Positions 6,124-11,314 of a stretch of DNA of 11,314 bases are shown piece after piece; within the stretch, counting starts at the first letter, position 1; each line of letters begins with the position of its first letter. Location of the stretch: positions 1-11,314 of the forward strand of contig JALTID010000094.1 of assembly GCA_027004335.1 (NCBI GenBank), in the 5' to 3' direction. The notes under the pieces were generated by a model. The model saw only the letters and a list, made by a program, of their open reading frames with translations, searched no databases and was not told where the DNA came from. The translations under genes were made by a program, and so were the position numbers. Source of the DNA: JALTID01 sp027004335 [NCBI: bacterium] (GTDB taxonomy: Bacteria > JALSQH01).

Positions 6124-7535
6124 TGGGCGTAAGAATAGCAATTAGAACTCCTGAGAATAAGGTCCTAAAATTTTATGTTGATGAAGGTCAAGTTGAGAAA
6201 ATTGATATAGGAAAAAAAGGAAAGGATCTTATCCTACCTGTTGGTCCTGATCACTTCCCTTTGGTTATGTTCCATGAAGGAAAGTATTATTTTGCACTAC
6301 CTCCTGATTTGTTTAAAGGTAAAATTAAAAAAGTGAATGATGAATATTCTCCTGGAGAGCTTGTGAAAAAAAAGGTTGGAAAGGAATCACAGGGTCTTAT
6401 TTGGGGAATTATTGATGATAAAACCTTTCTGGAACTTTCAGTGGCTGGATATCTTATAAAGGTAAGTATGGGAGAAATTGATTTTGAGGAGGAAAGAAAA
6501 GAAGAGTCTGTAAAAATTCAACAAAGGGTGGAGGAAAAGGAAAAAGAAAAAAGAGAGGTAGCCCCTTCTGGAAGTATGGCTCTCGCAGGTGGTGATTCTT
6601 TTGTTTTTTTTGATTTCTATTCAATGAAGCAAAGAAGTGCCAGTTTTTATTTTGTGGCTCTCTCAATAAGTGTGGTTATTGCTATTGCTATAATGATTTA
6701 TATAGGGACTATGAAGCTCCCACCAATGAGAAACGATATTGCTGCCATTCCCACTAGATTTGCCAAATTAATTGTTCAGAATATTCCTCAACCTGAGGAA
6801 AAGAAAGTTGAAGAAAAAGGGGAAGGAGGAAAGAGGAAAAAAGAAGTTAAGCAGAAAATGGAAGAGACCACTAAAAAAGGAAAAGCTGCTACTGGTAATG
6901 TTAATCCCCGTGCTAGAAAGGCGGCTATGTTGAAAAAAGTGAGGCATACTGGAATATTAGTTATTTTAACTTCAAAGGGAGGGCAAGGACTTGTGAAAGA
7001 TGTTGTCAACACAGCGAATTCTGTAGGTGATCTTGATAAAGTGCTCTCCCAAATGGGTGGAGTGGAAACTGCTAAAGCAGGTATGGATATTGCTGCTGTA
7101 AAGAAGACTAGAATTGGTGGTGCAGTGGCTGCTGCAGATATAGGGAGTCTTGGAGTTGGCCCGGGGCAGCAGGTTTCTCTTGGAACAAAGAAAGTGAAGA
7201 GAATTAGAGCATCTATAAATCTTGGCGGAGGAAGGATAAGTGGTGCAATGGGTGGAGAGGTAATCAGGAGAGTTGTGAAGATGAACATTCGGGGGGTTAA
7301 GTATTGTTATGAAAAAGAGTTGAAGAGGAATCCCAAACTTCAAGGTAAGATTGTGGTACTGTTTACGATTGGAATGAATGGATTTGTAAAAAAAGCCAAA
7401 ATACAGGCAACTACTATGCATAACTATAATGTAGAATCCTGTATTGTGAGAATGGTTTTAAGATGGAGATTTCCTAGACCAGAGAAGGGCAGTGTTACTG
7501 TTAGTTATCCTTTTATTTTTACTCCAGGATCATAA
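6123..7535 (+). CDS. TonB-like transducer with FHA-like head and AgmX/GltG-type tail
   Basis: A 470-residue bitopic inner-membrane protein. Residues 1-120 look like the FHA-like cytoplasmic domain of myxobacterial TonB-like proteins (IDIGKKGKDLILPVG, then a phosphopeptide-type beta sandwich). Residues 121-172 are a charged linker and about 175-197 a single helix. The periplasmic part starts with a Lys/Glu-rich spacer (about 220-260), followed by a Gly/Ala-rich stretch including VSLGTKKV. The tail (about 378-470) matches the AgmX/PglI C-terminal domain: VKYCYEKELKRNPKLQGKI, VxxxFTIGxNG, VESCIVRMVLRWRFP and a final VTVSYPFIF strand. Cys395 and Cys440 are the two conserved cysteines, likely a disulfide. 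It should transmit energy from the channel complex to the outer membrane, as TonB does. It starts by TAATG overlap with a good Shine-Dalgarno; its end overlaps the next gene by 44 nt. Domain calls are from memory of the families. Confidence 0.87.
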   Translation: MGVRIAIRTPENKVLKFYVDEGQVEKIDIGKKGKDLILPVGPDHFPLVMFHEGKYYFALPPDLFKGKIKKVNDEYSPGELVKKKVGKESQGLIWGIIDDKTFLELSVAGYLIKVSMGEIDFEEERKEESVKIQQRVEEKEKEKREVAPSGSMALAGGDSFVFFDFYSMKQRSASFYFVALSISVVIAIAIMIYIGTMKLPPMRNDIAAIPTRFAKLIVQNIPQPEEKKVEEKGEGGKRKKEVKQKMEETTKKGKAATGNVNPRARKAAMLKKVRHTGILVILTSKGGQGLVKDVVNTANSVGDLDKVLSQMGGVETAKAGMDIAAVKKTRIGGAVAAADIGSLGVGPGQQVSLGTKKVKRIRASINLGGGRISGAMGGEVIRRVVKMNIRGVKYCYEKELKRNPKLQGKIVVLFTIGMNGFVKKAKIQATTMHNYNVESCIVRMVLRWRFPRPEKGSVTVSYPFIFTPGS

Positions 7536-8019
7536 TAATTTGCATGCTGCAGAAACACCTGTTATCTCTGTAACTGCAGCGGCTTTTCCTCTAGAAGAGA
7601 AAAGTATTTCTCCATTGACCTACTATTCATATGGGATTTCTATTACTCCTGAAACCTTAACGGGCATGCCTCTTACTTTTGACAGGAAGAAAACTATTTT
7701 TGAGGAGGTGGAAGAATATTACCGTGCTGCAACTATTAACATAGAGGATCTTAAGAAATTGAAAGAAGGAGCACAAAAAGGTAATTTTGTAGTTCCCTTA
7801 AGATTTATCTCTAATAATCTCTCTGCAGCTCTTAATCTTATTACTTTGATGAGGAAATTGAAAGTCCAACTTGGAGAATCTCTGAGAAAAAGGATGAAAA
7901 TTGGTAATGGCGGAATAGAAAAACTGAGGATAATAAAACTCCTTTCCGAAAGGATCAATTTGTTATGGTTGAAATTCCATGAAATTCAACAGGAAGACTA
8001 CACAATTTATTCCTTTTGA
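7492..8019 (+). CDS. Small probably exported protein of unknown function
   Basis: A 175-residue protein I do not recognise. It starts with a run of Leu/Val/Ile/Phe (about 2-12), then a polar stretch and HAAETP, which would suit signal peptidase cleavage near Ala20. The mature part is mixed charged and helical, with a Lys-rich C-terminal half (about 90-165) rich in Leu heptad-like spacing, and no cysteine. The start is the only in-frame choice before the hydrophobic run: GTG 7492, preceded at 2 nt by AAGGG. Upstream codons contain no usable start before a stop at 7459. A start at TTG 7540 would remove the hydrophobic segment. The first 44 nt overlap the conserved tail of the transducer gene in another frame, implying translational coupling. 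It is likely a periplasmic accessory of that complex, by position only. Confidence 0.65.
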   Translation: MLLLVILLFLLQDHNNLHAAETPVISVTAAAFPLEEKSISPLTYYSYGISITPETLTGMPLTFDRKKTIFEEVEEYYRAATINIEDLKKLKEGAQKGNFVVPLRFISNNLSAALNLITLMRKLKVQLGESLRKRMKIGNGGIEKLRIIKLLSERINLLWLKFHEIQQEDYTIYSF

Positions 8020-8043
8020 AGATAGGGTGATAAAGAAGTAAAT

Positions 8044-9075
8044 ATGAAGAAGCTATTTGTTAGAGATCTTGAAAGTGGCAAGCGAATTAGAGGAACATTC
8101 TTTGTAAAAAATAAGACCGTAGCAATTGACAAACAGGGTAAACCATATTTGATTGTTCTCCTATCAGATAAAACTGGTGATGTTGAAGCAAGATTATGGG
8201 AGAATGTGGAGCATTTTTCAAGGAAGTTTGATCTACATGATATTGTGGTTGTTGATGGATGGACCCAGCTTTATCAGGGAAAGCTTCAGATTAAGTTAGT
8301 AAAAATATATAAGAATGAGGAAGAAGAAGAAAATATTGAGGATTATTTCCCTGCTGGTAAAAAGGATAAAGAAGATGTCAGGAGGGAAATTGTAAATATT
8401 TTGAAAGCTCATATTAAAGATAAGTTCCTGTGGCAGCTGATAAGGAGTTTTATTGAGGATGCTTCTTTTATGGAAAAGTTCCTCTCTATGCCTGCAGCCA
8501 AAAGTCTGCACCATGCATATTTAGGTGGGCTTGCAGAGCATACTCTTTCGGTAATGAAAGTCGTGGTAAAATTATCAGAACATTATAGAGGGATATATGG
8601 CTCCAGATTTAATCCTGAAGTTGCAATAGCTGGAGCATTCTTACATGATGTTGGGAAAGTTGCAGAGCTTTCCAGTGAAAAAAATTTCTCATATACGGAT
8701 GAGGGGAGGTTGATCGGACATATAGTTCTGGGAATGGGAATTGTTGATGAGAAGATCAAGAGAATAGATAGCTTCCCTGTACTACTCAGGTTGCATCTTC
8801 TTCATATAATTGTCAGTCATCATGGTAGCTTTGAATTTGGTTCTCCCAAAAGGCCCAAGACTCTTGAAGCTCTCCTTGTTCATTTTGCAGATAATCTTGA
8901 TTCAAAAATGGAGAGTTTTTTTACCAGTATGGATGGGGAAAAAAGTACCGATGGCTGGACTCAGTATATTCGACAGCATGACAGATATCTTTTTACAGAG
9001 ACCTATTCTTCAGAAATTCCTGATGACGACGAGGAGAGGTTCCAGTTAAATATCTTTCCCCGTCTTGATGAGTAA
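8044..9075 (+). CDS. OB-fold plus HD-domain phosphohydrolase, YhaM-like 3'-5' exonuclease
   Basis: A 343-residue cytoplasmic protein. Residues about 12-90 form an OB-fold nucleic-acid-binding domain (TFFVKNKTV, PYLIVLLSDKTGDVEARLW), as in the YhaM family of 3'-5' exoribonucleases. A charged linker leads to an HD domain (about 150-300) with metal-binding residues in the usual order: His166 (LAEHT), His201-Asp202 (LHDVGK), His226 (GHIVLG), His259-His260 (SHHG) and Asp283 (HFADNLDSK). All are present, so it should be an active divalent-metal enzyme, most likely trimming RNA or single-stranded DNA. The length fits the family. It lies 24 nt after the previous gene on the same strand without a visible terminator, so it may be cotranscribed with the envelope operon, though the functions seem unrelated. 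The Shine-Dalgarno is weak (AAAGAAG). Its stop is one base from the stop of the convergent esterase gene. Confidence 0.9.
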   Translation: MKKLFVRDLESGKRIRGTFFVKNKTVAIDKQGKPYLIVLLSDKTGDVEARLWENVEHFSRKFDLHDIVVVDGWTQLYQGKLQIKLVKIYKNEEEEENIEDYFPAGKKDKEDVRREIVNILKAHIKDKFLWQLIRSFIEDASFMEKFLSMPAAKSLHHAYLGGLAEHTLSVMKVVVKLSEHYRGIYGSRFNPEVAIAGAFLHDVGKVAELSSEKNFSYTDEGRLIGHIVLGMGIVDEKIKRIDSFPVLLRLHLLHIIVSHHGSFEFGSPKRPKTLEALLVHFADNLDSKMESFFTSMDGEKSTDGWTQYIRQHDRYLFTETYSSEIPDDDEERFQLNIFPRLDE

Positions 9076-9076
9076 C

Positions 9077-10933
9077 TTACTTTTTCTTTTCCTTCATCAA
9101 TAATGCTGGTATAGTTCTGTAATGCTTATCTATATACGGGATCAATTCCTTGATTATATAGTCTTCATACTTGTAAGGATCCTGGCCGGAATTATCAGCA
9201 TGGTTGATAAAAAAACTCCCCTGCACCTTGTTTATACTCCTTCCGTCAGGAAAAACGATGATCATATGTTTGAGTTTGCCCATTGACATTAGATAATTAA
9301 TGATTAGCCCTGCTTGCCACATATCTTTAGCTTTCATACCATATCCATGAAGGAAGTAGACCACAGGATAGTATCTATCTGGAAAGTCATCATATCCAGG
9401 TGGCAATGCTATTGAGTATTCTCTATAACAGTGGAGGATCTTACTATCAAAACCTTCTACATAGGCTTTGCCCACAGAGGCAAAAGTAACCTTATAGGAA
9501 TATTCTTCCGGGATGTGATGAGATATGTATTCAAAAATTGTGAGCACTCTCATAACTACCTGAGAAAAGTCACCTACATGGCCACCATCTCCTCCCCGTG
9601 CCATTGCTTCTTCATTGGTTAGATCTTTATGCCCATAAACAATTAAAAAGTTATCGGGTAATTTCTTCCAGTCATAGCGGAAAATTATATTTTCATCCCC
9701 GGGGATGGTGGGAATAGAGTCAAATCCATAGTAAATAGCTGCATCTCCACCTGTCAGGTGGTTTATTTTGCCCATCATCCTCTTTTCCCCTTCCTGAAAA
9801 TAGAAGGTGTCTCTCGTTCCTGCGTCCATGTAAAATTTTGTATGCTTAAAATCAACTTTATCAAGTAAGAGATATGGATCGTTTTTCCAGATGTTGTAAA
9901 GGTTAGGGTTATAATCAAATTTGCCATTTCCCTCACCATAATCATATATAGAGTCTTTTGTCCCATATACCCCATCAATTCCAGTGTCTTCAAATGGCTC
10001 CCCCGGACCGGTCTGAGGATCCGCGTAGCTTATTGGTCCAGGTCCATCGTACCTGTGATTACCTTCCGTGCCTGTGGGATTTGTCCAGAAATTATAATCG
10101 TCATGATCAGGGTCAGGATTGGTTATGGGATCATACCCTAGTTCTTTCTCATCAGGGATCCCATCCCTCCCATAATCTTTAAAAGGTTCCCACATCTGCC
10201 TTATAACCGGTTCTCCTCTGTCTCTTTTCCTATTACCATTGCAATCTACTGCTAATCCTATTTCCACAGGAACATCAGGATCAGGGTCATCAAAAATGCC
10301 GTTTCTATTGGTGTCGCCGCCGTCACAAAAAGTAATTACGGGCCACAGTCCAAGTGTGTTTGGTGTTATGTGGCCGGGATAGGATGAGCAGAATGGATCC
10401 TGAGGATTATTGTATTCACCATCATAGAAGTCATTCAAAACAAGAGGATTTGGACATCCTTTCTCTGTAATTCTATTTATTAATTCAGTATCCCCATTGG
10501 TAACTGCACCTGGCCAGTATGTGGAATAGGGATTGTAGTTAGAAAAATTACCAAATGCAAGAGTTAGATCTTTCATAAGCTCTAAGTGAGAATCCCTGTC
10601 AAAAATATCGTCAATACCCGTGAACCATCTTTCAAAAGTGTATTTATTATTCTTTTCGGAAGGAAGAAATCCTCCCAGAAGGGTGTTTCTAATGTACCAT
10701 AGAAGGTATCCCCAATCTGTGGGGCCACCCATTATTGCAACGATATCAAATAACTGATGGTATTTTGTCCCAAGGAGAGCTGCTCCATATCCTCCCATTG
10801 AAACACCAGCCATGATTCTGCCAGTGAATTCGGTAGGCTGCTTTGCTGCCATGGTTGAGGTGTTTTTCTTCTGGCAGCTACTTAATATCAATGCGATAGT
10901 CATAAAAACAAGTACAACTTTCCTCATTTTCAT
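9077..10933 (-). CDS. Lipoprotein esterase with circularly permuted alpha/beta-hydrolase fold
   Basis: A 618-residue lipoprotein. The signal peptide ends in a lipobox LSSC with Cys20 as the lipid site; Gln at +2 does not signal inner-membrane retention, so an outer-membrane position is likely. After about 20 residues comes the nucleophile elbow GVSMGG (Ser45) of the esterase-D family, then an insert of about 270 residues with Asp/Asn/Gly-rich calcium-type loops (207-216, 230-241, 253-262, 316-327, 331-342). A likely acid Asp375 (DAGTRD) and catalytic His452 (GGDGGHVGDF) follow. Residues 503-607 match the part that normally begins the domain: YREYSIALPPGY, YPVVYFLHGYG, IIVFPDG, YIDKHYRTI. The order is thus rotated, cut just before the elbow. 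The triad appears complete, so it may be an active carbohydrate or polymer ester hydrolase. A good Shine-Dalgarno (GGAGGTG) supports ATG 10933; ATG at codon 3 is a lesser alternative. Confidence 0.85.
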   Translation of the reverse strand: MKMRKVVLVFMTIALILSSCQKKNTSTMAAKQPTEFTGRIMAGVSMGGYGAALLGTKYHQLFDIVAIMGGPTDWGYLLWYIRNTLLGGFLPSEKNNKYTFERWFTGIDDIFDRDSHLELMKDLTLAFGNFSNYNPYSTYWPGAVTNGDTELINRITEKGCPNPLVLNDFYDGEYNNPQDPFCSSYPGHITPNTLGLWPVITFCDGGDTNRNGIFDDPDPDVPVEIGLAVDCNGNRKRDRGEPVIRQMWEPFKDYGRDGIPDEKELGYDPITNPDPDHDDYNFWTNPTGTEGNHRYDGPGPISYADPQTGPGEPFEDTGIDGVYGTKDSIYDYGEGNGKFDYNPNLYNIWKNDPYLLLDKVDFKHTKFYMDAGTRDTFYFQEGEKRMMGKINHLTGGDAAIYYGFDSIPTIPGDENIIFRYDWKKLPDNFLIVYGHKDLTNEEAMARGGDGGHVGDFSQVVMRVLTIFEYISHHIPEEYSYKVTFASVGKAYVEGFDSKILHCYREYSIALPPGYDDFPDRYYPVVYFLHGYGMKAKDMWQAGLIINYLMSMGKLKHMIIVFPDGRSINKVQGSFFINHADNSGQDPYKYEDYIIKELIPYIDKHYRTIPALLMKEKKK

Positions 10934-10961
10934 CCAAACACCTCCACAGGAATTGAGAATA

Positions 10962-10990
10962 ATATTAAATTGAAAAGGGAGTTATGTCAA
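10962..10990 (-). promoter_or_regulatory. Sigma70-type promoter for the esterase lipoprotein gene
   Basis: On the minus strand a perfect TTGACA (complement of 10985-10990) is followed after 17 bases by TAATAT (complement of 10962-10967), 4 of 6 matches to consensus. The predicted start is near 10955, giving a leader of about 22 nt that contains the Shine-Dalgarno GGAGGTG. The -35 region shares 12 of 13 bases with the promoter at 3979-4008. Confidence 0.6.
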
Positions 10991-11034
10991 GTTGCGCACT
11001 TCCTGACCTTCAATATTCTGGCCAGAGGGCTATA

Positions 11035-11314
11035 TCAATTACTGGATAATAACCATAATGGTTCCACTCTCCACATCTTAAATGTGTAGGGGAATTCCCT
11101 GTTTAATCCAAGTTGGCCATAGTTGTTACTTCCCCAGCAGTAGAGAGGACCATCCACTTTAAGCGCACAAGAATAGAAGTCCCCTGTTTGAATTGCTACC
11201 CAGTCATGGTCATTTCCCACCTGGATAGGGGAGTCTGCCTCTATGACATCGGTTACACCAACTTCCCCTTTGCTATTGTCTCCCCAGCACCATAAAGACC
11301 CATCCATTTTTAAT
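11035..11314 (-). CDS. RCC1-repeat protein, C-terminal part, partial at window edge
   Basis: The frame is open to the right edge (two more codons, Leu-Lys, before the first visible Met at 11307), so the gene begins outside the window. The visible part holds about one and a half RCC1 (ATS1-type) repeats: DGSLWCWGDNSKGEVG, then SPIQVGNDHDWVAIQTGDFYSCALK, then DGPLYCWGSNNYGQLGLN. The CALK-x-DG-x-L-x-CWG-x-N pattern is typical of secreted bacterial RCC1 beta-propellers. A seven-bladed propeller needs about 350 residues, so most of the protein lies upstream. After GQLGLN the frame reads 18 residues unlike the repeat and stops at 11035-11037. Another frame (11010-11102) gives a more protein-like ending, so a frameshift near 11101-11106 is possible. 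The role is probably extracellular binding; the ligand is unknown. Confidence 0.75.
   Translation of the reverse strand, partial: LKMDGSLWCWGDNSKGEVGVTDVIEADSPIQVGNDHDWVAIQTGDFYSCALKVDGPLYCWGSNNYGQLGLNREFPYTFKMWRVEPLWLLSSN

Noticed and set aside
6480-6930. Purine-rich tracts (GA-rich) in the transducer gene, considered as a repeat or structural element
   Set aside because: They are explained by Lys/Glu-rich linkers on both sides of the membrane helix, with no regular repeat unit.
6788-7288. Minus-strand ORF of 166 codons opposite the transducer gene
   Set aside because: Its Pro/Phe/Ser/Thr-rich product mirrors the Lys/Glu/Gly/Val codons of the real gene; no start signal.
9072-9080. Palindrome GTAACTTAC holding both convergent stop codons, considered as a terminator
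   Set aside because: The arms are only four bases and AT-rich. The T-rich run that follows on the plus strand has no stable hairpin before it, so it cannot be called an intrinsic terminator.
11099-11106. Programmed frameshift at TTAAAC in the RCC1 gene
   Set aside because: The slippery type TTTAAAC works for -1 shifts. The plausible tail needs a +1 shift, and the heptamer is imperfect; an indel or sequence error is simpler.
1-11314. Search for tRNA, rRNA, CRISPR arrays, insertion sequences and attachment sites
   Set aside because: No cloverleaf-like sequence, repeat-spacer pattern, transposase motif or paired terminal repeats were found by reading; nearly all the window is coding.

Overview
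The window is AT-rich bacterial DNA with short gene gaps, overlapping starts and stops, and good Shine-Dalgarno sites. It looks like a Gram-negative bacterium with an outer membrane. The Tol/Exb-type operon ends in a protein with an AgmX/GltG-like tail, a domain I associate mainly with Myxococcota and related deltaproteobacterial lineages. The calcium-loop-rich lipoprotein esterase and the RCC1-repeat protein fit the same background. The lineage is an inference from domain content; there is no rRNA or marker gene here.

Left part (1-3482, + strand): a 5'-truncated thiamine-diphosphate enzyme of the acetolactate-synthase type, a sodium-dependent BASS-family carrier, and an extended-SDR NAD(P) epimerase/dehydratase. 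They are spaced by 4 nt and a 1-nt overlap, so they probably form one metabolic operon handling a 2-oxo acid or a related organic anion. A small four-helix membrane protein of unknown function (3476-3964, - strand) runs into it tail to tail, with a 7-nt overlap, and has a near-consensus promoter.

Centre (4082-8019, + strand): an energised envelope-complex operon. It encodes a small exported protein, a TolQ/ExbB-like channel subunit, two different ExbD/TolR-like subunits, a bitopic TonB-like transducer (FHA-like cytoplasmic head, one membrane helix, Lys/Glu-rich spacer, two-cysteine tail) and a small probably exported protein. The first ExbD-like protein has Asn where the proton-carrying Asp should be, and carries a dockerin-like calcium loop near its C-terminus; the second keeps the Asp. 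The channel subunit has Thr in place of the family's conserved helix-3 Glu. The motor would therefore be asymmetric, driving an unknown envelope process (transport, motility or surface assembly). This is the most interesting system in the window. A YhaM-like OB-fold plus HD-domain nuclease/phosphohydrolase follows 24 nt downstream (8044-9075).

Right part (9077-11314, - strand): a 618-residue lipoprotein whose esterase-D-type alpha/beta-hydrolase fold appears circularly permuted, with the nucleophile elbow at the N-terminus, the oxyanion half at the C-terminus, and Asp/Asn/Gly-rich calcium-type loops between. It has its own promoter. Upstream, and running off the window, is the 3' end of an RCC1-repeat gene whose last part may be frameshifted. 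No tRNA, rRNA, CRISPR array, insertion sequence or convincing intrinsic terminator was seen, and no gene-free stretch exceeds 300 bases.
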